Shown here: piece after piece, positions 32,576 to 43,910 of the stretch
Layout: the number at the start of each line of letters is the position of its first letter
Numbering within the stretch: position 1 is the first letter of the stretch
Source of the DNA: Chrysopilus asiliformis
Taxonomy: Eukaryota; Arthropoda; Insecta; Diptera; Rhagionidae
DNA length: 64,000 nucleotides
Reading direction: 5' to 3'
NCBI GenBank assembly: GCA_964034945.1
Contig: OZ035960.1
Span: 68,344,994-68,408,993, forward strand
The notes under the pieces: generated by a model
Told to the model about the DNA's origin: nothing
What the model saw: the letters and a program-made list of their open reading frames with translations, nothing else
The model's database searches: none
Translations under genes and position numbers: made by a program

Positions 32576-32814
32576 TAGTTTTTTAAATGTATTATAGGTG
32601 CAACAAATTAAGCAAACTTTGATCGAAATTATAAATTCAAAAAAGTTTTTGACGTATTTAGAAATTTAAAAAAAAAAATATGTTTGACAGATAAATCAAC
32701 AAAGTTTTTTAAACGTATTTTCGTCACCAAATTTTTGAGTGACTGAATATTGTAGCGTGGAAATGATTAGCTACGAGTAAATGTTTCTGTGGGTTCAACT
32801 CCTCATGTGGGATT
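32576..32814. other. AT-rich, nothing recognised
   Basis: No open frame, hairpin or repeat boundary stood out. Confidence 0.4.
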
Positions 32815-33162
32815 TTTTGACGTGGATACGTCTTGGATTTTGGTTATGGGGGTACAAATTAGAAAATCGGCTTGCTGCCATGATAACAAATTTGCAATCG
32901 ATGATACACGATAGTTTGTGGTGACATCCGAACAGAAACTGTGTTATAAGATGAGGCCTACATTAAAGCATTGTTTAGGGTATTTTGTTATGTTAAACTA
33001 TGTTAAATTATTTTTTTAAAGATCAAAATCAAAATTTTTACTGCCGCTGCTATGCTGTTTTTGCTGCTTGTAGTACAGATTTCACATTTATACTCTATGC
33101 TCCTCCTTTGTGTGTATTGAATCTGATGTATTGAATGTCATGTTATTTCTTTCTTTTCGCTC
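32815..33162 (+). repeat. Dispersed repeat, copy of 25085-25385
   Basis: Matches TGACGTGGATACGTCTTG, ACAAATTTGCAATCGATGAT and CATCCGAACAGAAACTGTGT of the 25-kb copy, and continues into the flank of the MITE at 33166. Confidence 0.75.
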
Positions 33163-33165
33163 TTA

Positions 33166-33830
33166 AGGCTAGTACTGTAACACAGCGAAACGAAAACGAA
33201 AAAATCTGGGCATTAATCGACTGCGAAAATTTTCGCTTTGGAGATTTTGGAGACATTTGAATTGTCATTCTGTGTTTGTGTTTCGTATACTAAAAAAATC
33301 ATTTGTAGTAACGTTGTTTTATGTGAAAAATCTTGATTTCCCAAGAAAAAAACATCCCCATATTTGCGTGACGGATATCTTTCCATTAATTCCGCCAATT
33401 TTGTTTTCTCAATTGATGACCACACTATTTTTACCTTTTGGCTCATATTTCCTACAAAATACATAAAAAAACAAAGGTTTTCTCGCTTATTTATTCAAAT
33501 TAAATATAAATATTGTACATACCATCTATTTTCTTGTCACCGAAATATCAAATCACAATCAGCTGGTTTGAACTGTCATTATTTCGTGCGAAAAGAATGC
33601 CTCAGGGCGTTCTTTTCAGATGCGAAAAATGTGGAGAAATTGTGTCTGACATCTCTTGGTGAAAAGCTGAAGCCGATCAAACCAGCTGATTTTTTCTCCC
33701 AAAATTTTTTCGTTTTCGCTGGTGCACAGTACTACTTTTGCGAACGAAATTTCGCACAGCGAAATTTTTTTGGAATTTTATATGGGATTTGACATTTCGT
33801 TTTCGTTTCGCTGTATTACAGTACTAGCCT
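33166..33830. mobile_element. PIF/Harbinger-type MITE
   Basis: Ends AGGCTAGTACTGTAACACAG and its inverted partner (rc AGGCTAGTACTGTAATACAG), extended by CGAAACGAAAACGAAA on both sides. Flanked by TTA (33163-33165 and 33831-33833), the 3-bp TWA duplication typical of Harbinger. 665 bp. The 142-codon open frame at 33364-33792 runs into the right terminal repeat and has no known domain. Confidence 0.8.
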
Positions 33831-34248
33831 TTAACGGCAAAAGCGTTTGCTGTGGATTTCGACTCTCGTTCTTGGGAACGAAAATGATTTCTATTTAAGT
33901 TTTCGCTTCTTGTTCAAAGCGGTTTATGGGTCTCGCATAAAAATGAATGAAAGCCCCGAGCGATGGCTGTTGGGTATGATGCACACACACATATAAGTAT
34001 GTATTTTACTAGTGAGAGAACGATATTTCGCTCCCAGCATTAAAATTTTGTTCAGGGTTGTGACTTTTGATTTTCGAAATCATAGTAAATCGGCCGAAAA
34101 ATAGTAGTAGAATCGATGGAATAGTAAATTTATGTCAAACTTTCGTTTAATTTGAACGAAAGACTAGAAATGGGAGCGTTTTGAACACTGTATGTATGAT
34201 ATTTATTTCACACTTCTCTTATCATAAACCAATTATAAATAAAATTAT
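33831..34248 (+). repeat. Dispersed repeat, copy of 24785-25085
   Basis: GAACGATATTTCGCTCCCAG and AGAAATGGGAGCGTTTTGAA match the 24.8-kb copy. The first 150 bp (CGGCAAAAGCGTTTGCTGTGG...) continue the flank interrupted by the Harbinger MITE. Confidence 0.65.
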
Positions 34249-34506
34249 TATACCCGTATGGTGAAACCGAATATCTCAAAAACGGTGCCTCTTATCAAAA
34301 TAGTGCAAGAACAAAAATTATTTAGGATATGATTCTACATAAAACTGCCACACATCAAGATCCGATTGGAAAAAATTCTAAAAAAATCTAATTAGAAAGT
34401 TTGACTTCAAACTGGAATTTTGATACAACTGTTCGCCGTTCACTTAAATCACCATACGGATTTTCAATAATTGCCAGATTGGCAATTATAGCTTTTGTTA
34501 TGTTTT
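34249..34506 (+). repeat. HINE-A copy, internally short
   Basis: Starts TATACCCGTATGGTG, jumps to GAATATCTCAAAAACGGTGC, and ends with CCAGATTGGCAATTATAGCT and TTTTGTTATGTTT. Confidence 0.7.
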
Positions 34507-34519
34507 AAAAAAAAATTTG

Positions 34520-34625
34520 TTTCCTTAATTTCCTTTTCACTAAAATTTCTTACTTAAATATCTATTGGCGATCGTAGAAGGCGGATCCACGTCTTCTGGC
34601 CGTCTCTACGAGACAGACACCTGCT
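34520..34625 (+). repeat. Dispersed repeat, second copy of 26335-26445
   Basis: TTGGCGATCGTAGAAGGCGG and CGTCTCTACGAGACAGACAC, nearly identical to the 26.4-kb copy. Confidence 0.75.
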
Positions 34626-34638
34626 TTTTTTTTGTGAA

Positions 34639-35785
34639 ATTTTTAACCGACTTCCAAAAAGGAAAAGGTTCTCAATTCCACCTGAATATTTTTTTTTTTT
34701 TTAATGTATGTTCACGCCTAACTTTTTACTGGGTGGACCGATTTTGGTCATCCTAAAGAGAAAGTTGTAGAGAAAGTTCCTGGTTGGACCCTGGTTCATT
34801 CGTGGGCAAAAATGGACCATTAGGGGGGGTACCCCCCATACAAACGAAAACGTTTTTTCCGAATTTCTCAAAAACGGTGCATCTTATCAAAAAAGTCTAA
34901 GAACAAAAGTTATTTAGAATATGATTCTACATAAAACTCCCATACATCAAAATCCGATTGGAATAAATTTTAAAAAATCTGATTGGAAAGTTCGACTTCA
35001 AAGTGTAATTTTGGTACAAGTGCTCAGATTAAGATACCAATATCAAACCTGTACAATAATTGCCAGATTGGCAATTATAGCTTTTGTTATGTTTTTACGT
35101 TGTGTTCAGTACAACACAAGGAGGGTTCTTTTATATATTTCCCCCGTGTTAACCTACCCCTTCAAACCCCTCCCTGCTTGGGATATCGAGTAAAATTCTT
35201 TGTATTGTGTTCAGTACAATATTTGGAAGATTCTTTTATATATTTCTCATCTGCGGACTTATCCCCTCAAACCCTTTGTAATTTTACCTATATTAAAAAT
35301 TGAAACTAAAAACGTTCGAAATAAAAAAAAATTTTCTAAAAAAAATAAAACCGACTTTAAAAAAAACTGAAAAGAGAAAAAAGCACTAAAAAGAAAAAAA
35401 TAATTTCAAACTATGTCCATTAATAGCGTATTTGAAATTTGGCTTTTTTGAAGTGGCGTTAAATTTGCAACTAAAATAAATTACATACTTTCTAACCCTT
35501 AAGGCTAATCGTTTACATACTTTCTAACCCTTAAGGCTAACTAAGAACTAAGATCGACTCCAAAAATTTTGTTGTCAAACAGATTAACTATAGACACGGC
35601 TCTTACAATAGAAATTTTACAACGATTTTATTTAGTGTAAATTTAACGCCACTCCAAAAAAGCCAAATTTTAAATACGCTATTAATGGACATAGTTTGAA
35701 ATTATTTTTTTCTGTTTAGTGCTTTTTTCTCTTTTCAGTTTTTTTTTTAAAGTCGGTTTTATTTTTTTTAGAAAATTTTTTTTGA
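34639..35785 (+). mobile_element. HINE-D: element with AACCGACTT ends, carrying a HINE-A fragment
   Basis: Starts TTTTTAACCGACTTCCAAAA and GTATGTTCACGC. From about 34800 to 35095 it continues into HINE-A sequence (GAAAACGTTTTTTCCGAATT ... TTTTGTTATGTTT). It ends in a palindrome bounded by AAAACCGACTTTAAAAAA. The AACCGACTTCCAAAAAAGG motif is widespread in arthropod repeats. No protein is encoded; small open frames near 34921-35303 have no domain. Confidence 0.6.
35318..35780. repeat. Palindromic 3' end (third stem type)
   Basis: Arms carry AAAATAAAACCGACTTTAAA, GCACTAAAAAGAAAAAAATA and CTATGTCCATTAATAGCGTA on the left, with complements on the right, centred near 35550. The loop contains a 30-bp direct repeat (CATACTTTCTAACCCTTAAG). 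The stem is unrelated to those at 8.6 and 24.2 kb, while the GCACTAAAAAG module is shared. Confidence 0.85.
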
Positions 35786-36769
35786 TTTTATTGTTTAAAT
35801 GTTATTTATATATTACCTATAAACCTTATATGTTTTAAGGCTTGTGTTCAAAATTTGAGAAGTACTCAAGCGATTTGGACGAAGCAACACGGGGAAAGCT
35901 ATGGTCTAATTGCAGATTTTTCAGTTCCATGACAAAATTTTGGTTAATTGATTTTTAGAGATTTTTCTTTGTGGTAAATTTGATTTTTGTGAAGCTTTAT
36001 CGAAAATGATCTGAAATGATCCAATACAGGAAAACCTGATATACAGGAAAACCTGTATTAGCCGGACTCGCACAGAACCAAGAAATTTGTCCGGCTGAGA
36101 CAGATTTCCGGCTTATACAGGTTGGACTAAAAAACACGGGTTTTTATTTTGTTTTACGATAATGTAACTATAATACTATACGATGAAACCTCGTAGTGTA
36201 AACTTTTGAATTTGTGCATTACTTTTGAGCCTTAAAATGTCCCAGTTCTTAAACAATGATCCGGTTTATAAAAAAAACATTTTTTTGCACATGCGGTAGA
36301 AGTGAAACCTTAGAAAAACTAAACAGCGAGAGAATGAGACGAATGCAGTATCAGTTGGATAGTTATAGCGTTTATTTATTGTAATATTGGTACCAAGTTC
36401 AAAAGTCATATTATATTTTTTATTCAGGCTCTTTGTTTTCAATTTCAATAAATGACACGAGCGGCTTATGATAACTAAAGTATAAAATGAATGCTGTTCG
36501 GGCCAGAGCTCGAGCATAAAAAAGAGGTGCCGAATCAAATAATACCAATTATTCAATCTTACAATAATTTATTCTAATCAAACAATTCAGTATATTTTAC
36601 TTATAATTCAAATTTAATAATTTAATGGCTCTTGATGTTTCTGATGTGGTACTCTAGTTGCTCCGTCTTTTAGTCGTTAGTAGAATCGCTCGCACACGGG
36701 ATGAGGTTTCTTCTGAGCTATGTATTCTGTAGTTCCTACTGGTTTTGCTGCTATAAATATTCCGAGATC

Positions 36770-37460
36770 CGTCTATTGCCGAATGCAGAGTATCTTCTGC
36801 CTGATGCAGCGTAGCTTCTGCCGAATGCAACGAGTCTGTTGCCGAATGCAGAGTATCTTCTGCCTTATGCAGCGTAGCTTCTGCCGAATGCAACGAGTCT
36901 GTTGCCGAATGCAGAGTATCTTCTGCCTTATGCAGCGTAGCTTCTGCCGAATGCAACGAGTCTGTTGCCGAATGCAGAGTATCTTCTGCCTGATGCAGCG
37001 TAGCTTCTGCAGAATGCAACGAGTCTGTTGCCGAATGCAGAGTATCTTCTGCCTTATGCAGCGTAGCTTCTGCCGAATGCAACGAGTCTGTTGCCGAATG
37101 CAGAGTATCTTCTGCCTTATGCAGCGTAGCTTCTGCCGAATGCAACGAGTCTGTTGCCGAATGCAGAGTATCTTCTGCCTGATGCAGCGTAGCTTCTGCC
37201 GAATGCAACGAGTCTGTTGCCGAATGCAGAGTATCTTCTGCCTGATGCAGCGTAGCTTCTGCCGAATGCAACGAGTTTGTTGCCGAATGCAGAGTATCTT
37301 CTGCCTTATGCAGCGTAGCTTCTGCCGAATGCAACGAGTTTGTTGCCGAATGCAGAGTATCTTCTGCCTGATGCAGCGTAGCTTCTGCCGAATGCAACGA
37401 GTTTGTTGCCGAATGCAGAGTATCTTCTGCCTTATGCAGCGTAGCTTCTGCCGAATGACT
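36770..37460. repeat. 66-bp minisatellite open on both strands
   Basis: About ten and a half copies of a 66-bp unit (for example GCAGAGTATCTTCTGCC followed by GCAGCGTAGCTTCTGCCGAA). The period is a multiple of three, so both strands stay open for about 250 codons. The minus strand reads as an amphipathic 22-residue repeat (SLHSAEATLHQAEDTLHSAT) but contains no ATG. The plus strand has an ATG at 36720 and gives a Cys/Met-rich repeat (MQSIFCLMQRSFCRMQRVCC). Neither resembles a known protein, and a non-coding minisatellite is the default reading. Confidence 0.85.
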
Positions 37461-37570
37461 TCTAAGTTTCGTCCTAAATAGGATAGGAATGAGGATTTGT
37501 TAGTTAGTTAAATGATGTGGTTGGATCGAGAGATGAAACCGAAGTGATTTCTGCTTGGTACAGCAGGGCT

Positions 37571-37577
37571 ATTTATA
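37571..37577 (-). promoter_or_regulatory. Possible TATA box upstream of the minisatellite
   Basis: Minus-strand CCATATAAATAGCC, about 110 bases before the minisatellite in that direction. A single motif in AT-rich DNA is weak evidence. Confidence 0.25.
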
Positions 37578-37745
37578 TGGGCCGAAATAGCGGTAATCCT
37601 CACTTCGATTTACATTAATTTGTGTAATAATGTATTTTGTTCGTGTTTATTAACCATACTTTCAAAGTATTGCCAGAAAAGAATGGTGTAAACAAACACT
37701 CTGTAAAAGCGAACGATCTAAATGTAGCCTTATGATCGAACTACA

Positions 37746-38112
37746 TTGGTGATGTATGGGAAGTGTGGTGGAAACCAGCTGGAGACGTCTAATCAGTTGG
37801 AGACGTCAAGTGTAAAAAGTGTAATGGAAATTTGCAATGTTTTTGATTGTTGTTTCTTGATTTCGTTTTTAATTGTAGGTGATATTGTGAGGAGACAGGG
37901 TTTGGAGTTGGAGGAACGAACCACGGAGAGAATGCGGTAAGTCCCTTTTTTATTTGGCAGCTCGTTCCCTCTTGGGCGGCTGCCCAATAACTGCTTAACA
38001 TCTCATGTTTGTTTTCCCTTTTTATAGGTGTACAGTGGGGGACCGGTCTTTTTGGTTATTCGAGGCCACTCGCATGTCGCAGTGTCATCATGTTGCAGAG
38101 TTCGTATGTTGA
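37746..38112 (+). other. Exon-like block with two consensus acceptors and a donor
   Basis: A pyrimidine-rich acceptor (TTTTTAATTGTAG, ending 37878) precedes a 58-base open segment (GDIVRRQGLELEERTTERMR) ending at the donor CG/GTAAGT (37937). After 91 bases a second acceptor (CCCTTTTTATAG, ending 38027) leads into an in-frame continuation (CTVGDRSFWLFEATRMSQCH) that stops at 38110-38112. The frame matches across the predicted 91-base intron. The product is not recognised. It lies in the 1.64-kb segment unique to the left arm of the inverted duplication. It could be the end of a small gene, a captured gene fragment, or chance. Confidence 0.35.
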
Positions 38113-38219
38113 GGCGTCAACAAATGCTTTGGTTTGGGTTTGATCAATATATCTTTGAAATACAGCGTCAATTACTGTTTTCTATCTTGTTGTCGATTGT
38201 TGTCGAATAACTTAAAAAG

Positions 38220-38819
38220 TTTTGGAAAAATATATTATTCTTATAGGACCTTCCGTTTCGAATTTTGAAAATCTAATACCGGATTCATGATCAGCGACCC
38301 CAAAAACCCCCTTTCGTTTCGAATTTTGAAAATCTAATATCGGATTTGTGATCAGCGATCCCAAACATAATGCCAATGTTCCCGGGGTATAATGGGAAAA
38401 AGGATATTTGGGTTATCCTTACAGGACCTTCCGTTTCGAATTTTGAAAATCTAATACCGGATTCGTGATTAGCGACCCCAAAAACCCTATAATGCAAATT
38501 TTTCAGGGGAAAAATGGGAAATAGGATATTTTCATTATCCTTACAGGACCTTCCGTTTCGAATTTTGAAAATCTAATACCGGATTCGTGATCGGCGACCT
38601 CAAAACCCTAAAATGCAAATTTTTCTGGGGAAAAATGGGAAAAAGGATACTTTTATTATCCTTACAGGACCTTCCGTTTCGAATTTTGAAAATCTAATAC
38701 CGGATTCGTGATCAGCGACCCCAAAAACCCCATAGTGCACAGCTCATTTGCAAAAAAACGCGTAAAAATCCAGTAGTTTTTGAGTTTTGAATTCTCAGAC
38801 AGACAGACAAACATCCATT

Positions 38820-38830
<11 letters not shown>
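38220..38830 (-). repeat. HINE-C minisatellite, reversed copy
   Basis: Four to five units with GGACCTTCCGTTTCGAATTT and ATCAGCGACCCCAAAAACCC at about 120-bp spacing, followed by the reversed head (CAGACAGACAAACATCCATT) and (TA)n. It forms part of the left arm of the inverted duplication. Confidence 0.8.
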
Positions 38831-38852
<22 letters not shown>

Positions 38853-39110
38853 TGCAATGTATGACGAAACATCAGTAATTTATCTCCTCCTGTCTCCACT
38901 TCCTCTCTCCACCTACCACCCTCCTACCACTTCTCCCCTTCCCCCTACCCATCACTCTTGTTTACGATAAATTGACCGGCACCCATCTGTATTCTATCTC
39001 ATTTTCTCGCAGGCTAAAAAATCCTATCTCTTTTTACTGTCGCTTTTTCGTTTCATCGAGTTTGAAATCACTCACAACGGCGCTAAAGAAGTTTTCACTT
39101 CAAAAATATG

Positions 39111-40899
39111 TTTCTTCGACATACATGTGACAATAAAAAGTAGGAAGATTTCGAATTGATTTCAATTAGAGACATGAAAAATACTCTCAATAAAACTGTT
39201 GTCTGACGTTTTTATGCAAGAAATTTTTCCTCTAAACTATGTCTTCCCTTCTCCTTGCTGAAACAAGATGAAACGTCTTTTTATAACATAAGTTAATAAC
39301 TTTGTGCAAGATTTTATGCATTTCAAAACTTGCGGATATGGTTTTTAGCATAAATTATTGCTGTGGGTTTGAATAAACCTTCCGGAGCTTGGAAACGAAC
39401 AAAATCATTTTACGTTGATTTTTCTGTTAAAATGTTCATAGAACTCCAATTAGAATTCAAACTATATATTTATTTTGATCTTTAGAACCTTTTTGGCTCG
39501 AAGTATTTTTCAGAAAATCCTAAAATCTTTTTTTATTTGTATGGGGGAGGAGAGAGCAAATATTCCGATTTTACCCACTGACTAGGGCAAATCAAATTTT
39601 TATATCATGCTAGACACACTACTGTAACTAATTTTTTGATCGGGCGATTTGTTCTATGCTTTAAAAATGGTATACTAACTTTAAAAACATTTTTATATAG
39701 AAAAAGTTTCCGGCTTACACAAAAAAAATTATGTCCGGGTTCGCGTTAAGCAGGTTCCGGCTTATCCAGATTCATGGAAAACCACTTCAAAATCACGGGA
39801 CTTGAAAACTGTTCGGCTTAGGTAGGTTTCCGGCTTATACAGGGCCCGGCTTATACAGGGCCCGGCTTATACAGGTTTAACTGTATCTAAAAAATCTAAG
39901 GAATGGTCCATTCGATGTGAAAAATAATAAGTTTGATTTCATAATTTTACTCAAATAAATCATCAAGTTTTTCATTAAAACTTATGCAAATAAATTAGTT
40001 TTTCAATACTCAGCCGTTGGTAGAAATTTATCTTTAATGATTAATTACAAGCGCAAATTTTGACAAAGCTATTATTATATTGTATTAATTTAAGAAATTT
40101 TGAGGCATTGAAAAAAAAACACTTGTTTGGTTTTTGGTAACACTCTAAAGGAATAAAAATATTTAAATAACTTTGCCCGAGGAGTGAAAAATATTTAAAT
40201 TTTTAAAATTGAAATATTTATCAAATACTTAAAAAAAATTGTAATATATTTGAAAATAAAATAATCTTGTGAAAATAAAATAGTTTAGTTTTGTGATAAT
40301 AAAATAGTTTAGTTTTGTGATAATAAAATAGTTAAAATCGTTAGAATTATATTGCTTTGCAGTACTGGTTGGTAAATAATATTTTAATTACTTCGTTTTA
40401 GCATATTTTGATAACTTTTTTCTCCCAAAAATTCTAATTTTAATTCATTTCAACATGAAAAATACAAAGAGTTTATCAAGAAATTGAATTACGTGGTCTA
40501 TTCTTGCTGAGCGAATAAAGACTTGATAAAAATGTTAGGAGACGACACTATTTTTACCACTGGTAAATCTTTAACCACAAATGGTTTAAAAATTAGAAAT
40601 TAAATACACGTTACAGACGAGACTTAATCTTTCAGAGAATCATTCAAAATTCCCGGGAAAATTTCCCGGAGGGCAGGCCTTCCTAATGGAGAAAACCTAA
40701 TCCAAGTCCGGTCAGTGTTGTAGTAGATAGCAGACGAGGGGGTTTACTGAGAGGAGGGAGGGTAGATATTAGTGGTCGAAAAATTTCCTTGAGGAATGAC
40801 TTCTCTATTAGTGAAAGCCGCACCCCAATCGGTTGAACGGTTCGAAAGTTATCAGGGGAGGGGTATCGAAGAAGAGGGGGGAGGTCAATAAAAATTAGT
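39111..40899. other. Loop of the inverted duplication, no gene seen
   Basis: AT-rich non-coding sequence, including the right end of the Tigger element. Three direct copies of about 20 bases (AATAAAATAGTTTAGTTTTG) lie near 40270-40335. Confidence 0.5.
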
Positions 40900-41158
40900 C
40901 TATCATTTTTGAAGTGAAAACTTCTTTAGCGCCGTTGTGAGTGATTTCAAACTCGATGAAACGAAAATGCGACAATAAAAAGATATAGGATTTTTAGCCT
41001 GCGAGAAAATGAGATAGAATACAGATGGGTGCCGGTCAATTTATCGTAAACAAGAGTGATGGGTAGGGGGAAGGGGAGAAGTGGTAGGAGGGTGGTAGGT
41101 GGAGAGAGGAAGTGGAGACAGGAGGAGATAAATTACTGATGTTTCGTCATACATTGCA

Positions 41159-41167
<9 letters not shown>

Positions 41168-41204
<37 letters not shown>

Positions 41205-41475
41205 GGATGTTTGTCTGTCTGTCTGAGAATTCAAAACTCAAAAACTACTGGATTTTTACACGTTTTTTTGCAAAATGAGCTGTGTTGCCAGGAGCAGGTT
41301 TTTAGCTATGTAGATTTTCAAAATTCGAAACGCAAGGTCCTGTAAGGATAATGAAAATATCCTTTTTCCCATTTTCCCCGGAAAAATTTGCATTATGGGG
41401 TTTTTGGGATCGCTGATCACGAATCCGGTACTAGATTTTTAAAATTCGAAATGGAAGGTCCTATAAGAATAACAT
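41168..41475 (+). repeat. HINE-C head and one to two minisatellite units
   Basis: (TA)n, ATAAATGGATGTTTGTCTGT, TGCAAAATGAGCTGTGTTGC and one to two units with GGGGTTTTTGGGATCGCTGA. Right-arm partner of 38220-38830. Confidence 0.75.
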
Positions 41476-41800
41476 TTTTTCCCAAAACTTTTTAAGTTAT
41501 TCGACAAAATCTACAACTAGATCGAAAATAGTAATTGACGCTGTATTTCAAAGATATATTGATCAAACCCAAACCAAAGCCTTCATGTTAACTTTAGTTA
41601 TCATAAGCCGCTCGTGTCATTTATTGAAATTGAAAACAAAGAGTCTGTATAAAAAATATAATATGACTTTTGAACTTGGTACCAATATTATAATAAATAA
41701 ACGCTATAACTATCCCACTCCTGATACCGCATTTGTCTCATTCTCTCGCTGTTTAGTTTTCCTAAGGTTTCACTTCTACCGCGTGTGCACTGCACACACA

Positions 41801-42240
41801 TGTTTTTTTCTGCCAGTAACTCTACGTGTTGCAAAGTTTCGTCGAAACCGGTTGGGCCGATTTCACGTGATGTCGGAACAAAATTCGACAGACAGACAGA
41901 ATTACAGATTTATGATATGTGTAGATAGCTTGCATACACGCCGTTGTTGGGTAAAAGTTTTTTGGAAAAATTTTATTGCGCAAAAAAAACAACGAAATAA
42001 CTTAAAAACTTTCGATCGTTATGCCTTCAGGACCTCTCGTTCCGAATTTTAAAATTCTAACACCGGATTCGTGTCAGCGAACCCAGAAACCCACTAATGC
42101 AATTTTTCCCGGAAAAAATGGGAAGAAGGATATTTTCATTATCCTTACAGGGCTTTCCGTTTTGAATTTTGAAAATCTAACACCGGATTTTTAATCAGCG
42201 ACCCCGAAAACCCCTTAATGCAATTTTTTCCCCGGAGAAA
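41801..42240 (-). repeat. Helitron-type fragments with minisatellite units
   Basis: A head-like segment (GACAGACAGACAGAATTACA near 41889) and two reversed minisatellite units (42030-42240). The 155-codon open frame at 41585-42052 crosses unrelated repeats and has no domain. Confidence 0.5.
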
Positions 42241-42440
42241 AGCAAGGTGTCCGTCTCGTAGAGACGGTCAGAAGACGTGGATCCGCCTACAATGATCGCC
42301 AATACATATTTAAGTAAGAAATTTTAGTGAAAAGGAAATTAAGGAAACAAATTTTTATTTAAAACATAACAAAAGCTATAATTGCCAAATATCATACATA
42401 CAGTGTTCAAAACACTCCCATTTCTAGTCTTTCGTTCAAA
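42241..42440 (-). repeat. Reversed copies of three dispersed repeats
   Basis: 42241-42360 is the reverse of 26335-26445. 42362-42396 is the 3' tip of HINE-A (AAACATAACAAAAGCTATAA). 42397-42440 matches the 25-kb repeat (CAAAACACTCCCATTTCTAG). Confidence 0.7.
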
Positions 42441-43534
42441 TTAGTTATATATATAACTATCAGACCCTTCGTTGCCAGCTAAAAGTTTTTTGTATAAATT
42501 TTAGAATGCCAAAAAAACATAAATAACTTAAAAAGTTTTTGGAAAAAAGGTTATCCTTACAGGACCTTCCGTTTCGAATTATGAAATTCCAACGCCAGAT
42601 TCGTAATAAGCAACCCTGAAAACTTGCAAAGCCAGTTTTTGCGAGAAAAATTGAAAAAAAGACATTTTCGTTATCCTCACAGGACCTTCCGTTTAGAATT
42701 TTAAAAACCTAACACCGGATTCGCGATTAACGACCCGGGAAAAACGGAAAAAAGAATATTTGCGTTAGCCTTTCAGGACCTTCCGTTACGAATTTTGAAA
42801 ATCTAGCATAGCTAAAACCTCGCTCCTGACAACGCAGATCATTTTACAATGAACCAAGTAAAAATCGGTCCAGTAGTTTTTGAGTCTATTATTTTTGCAC
42901 ATATAGATTTAGAATACCAAAAAATAAACTTAAAAAACTCAAAAATCAACGTAATACTTACAGGACCTTTCGTTAGAGTTATTGAAACTGAAACACCGGA
43001 TTCGTAATCAGCGACCCCGATAACCCCCTAATGCCATTTTTTCCCCGGGAAAAATGGGAAAAAGGATAGTTTCGTTATCCTTACAGGACCTTCCGTTTTG
43101 AATTTTGAAAATCTAATACCGGATTCGTGATCAGCGACCCCAAAAACCCCATAATGCAAACTTTTCCGGGGAAAAATGGGAAAAAAGATATTTGCGGTAT
43201 CCTTACAGGACCTTCCGTTTCGAACTTTGAAAATCTAATATCGGATTCGTGATCAGCGACCCCAAAAACCCTAAAATGCAAATTTTTCCGGGGAAAAATG
43301 GGAAAAAGGATATTTGCGTTATCCTTGCAGGACCTTCCGTTTCGAATTTGAAAATCTAATACCGGATTCGTGATCAGCGACCCCAAAAACCCTATAATGC
43401 AAATTTTTCCGGGGAAAAATGGGAAAAAGGATATTTTCATTATCCTTACAGGACCTTCCGTTTCGAAGTTTGAAAATCTAATACCGGATTCGTGATCAGC
43501 GACCCCAAGAACCCTATAATGCAAATTTTTGCAT
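42441..43534 (-). repeat. HINE-C minisatellite, about eight reversed units
   Basis: Units with ACAGGACCTTCCGTTTCGAA, GGATTCGTGATCAGCGACCC and GGGGAAAAATGGGAAAAAGG. The last four (from 43081) are spaced 120-122 bp apart and are the most regular. The 184-codon minus-strand frame over 43081-43635 is a product of this repeat, not a gene. Confidence 0.85.
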
Positions 43535-43822
43535 AAAAAGAGTATAAATGTGAAATCTGTACTACAAGCAGCAAACACAGCATAACAGCGGCAGTGAAAA
43601 TTTAGATTTTGATTCTTAAAAAGATAATTGAACATAGTTTAACATAACAAAATACCCTAAACAATGCTTTAATGTAGGCCCCATCTTATAACACAGTTTC
43701 TGTTCGGATGTCACCACAAACTATCGTGTATCATCGATTGAAAATTTGTTATCATGGCCGCAAGCCGATTTTCTAATTTGTACTCCCATAACCAAAATCC
43801 AAGACGTATCCACGTCAAAATG
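43535..43822 (-). repeat. Reversed copy of the 25.1-25.4/32.8-33.1 kb repeat
   Basis: AGTATAAATGTGAAATCTGT, CAGCATAACAGCGGCAGTGA and CCAAGACGTATCCACGTCAA. It is followed by one more HINE-C unit to about 43910. Confidence 0.75.
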
Positions 43823-43910
43823 GGAAAAAGGATATTTACGTTATCCTTACAGGACCTTCCGTTTAGAATTTTGAAAATCTAACACCGGATTCGTGATCAG
43901 CGACCCTGAA

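Larger units (their letters stand above)
36044..39883. mobile_element. pogo/Tigger-like element (non-coding)
   Basis: Left end CAGGAAAACCTGTATTAGCC and right end complement CAGTTAAACCTGTATAAGCC, each flanked by TA. CCGGCTTATACAGG recurs near both ends (36110, 39827-39870), the sub-terminal repetition expected of Tigger. No transposase remains. It encloses the left arm of the 36.3-41.8 kb inverted duplication. Confidence 0.7.
36266..41800. repeat. Large imperfect inverted duplication
   Basis: Left-arm blocks 36266-36480 and 38125-39110 reappear inverted at 41585-41800 and 40900-41585, around a unique loop (about 39111-40899). Matching landmarks include GAGCGGCTTATGATAACTAA, TTTGGTTTGGGTTTGATCAA, the minisatellite head with GTCTGTCTGTCTGAGAATTC, and GATAAATTGACCGGCACCC. 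The right arm joins the two blocks directly; the left arm has an extra 1.64 kb (about 36481-38121) between them. Confidence 0.82.

Noticed and set aside
33364..33792. 142-codon frame as a gene
   Set aside because: It lies wholly within a Harbinger-type MITE, runs into its terminal repeat and has no domain.
36654..37397. 247-codon minus-strand frame (helical repeat) as a protein gene
   Set aside because: No ATG exists on that strand in the array. The opening is explained by a 66-bp repeat whose period is a multiple of three.
41585..42052. 155-codon frame as a gene
   Set aside because: It spans the edge of the inverted duplication and unrelated repeats, with no motif.
43081..43635. 184-codon minus-strand frame
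   Set aside because: It is a reading of the 120-bp minisatellite plus a dispersed repeat.
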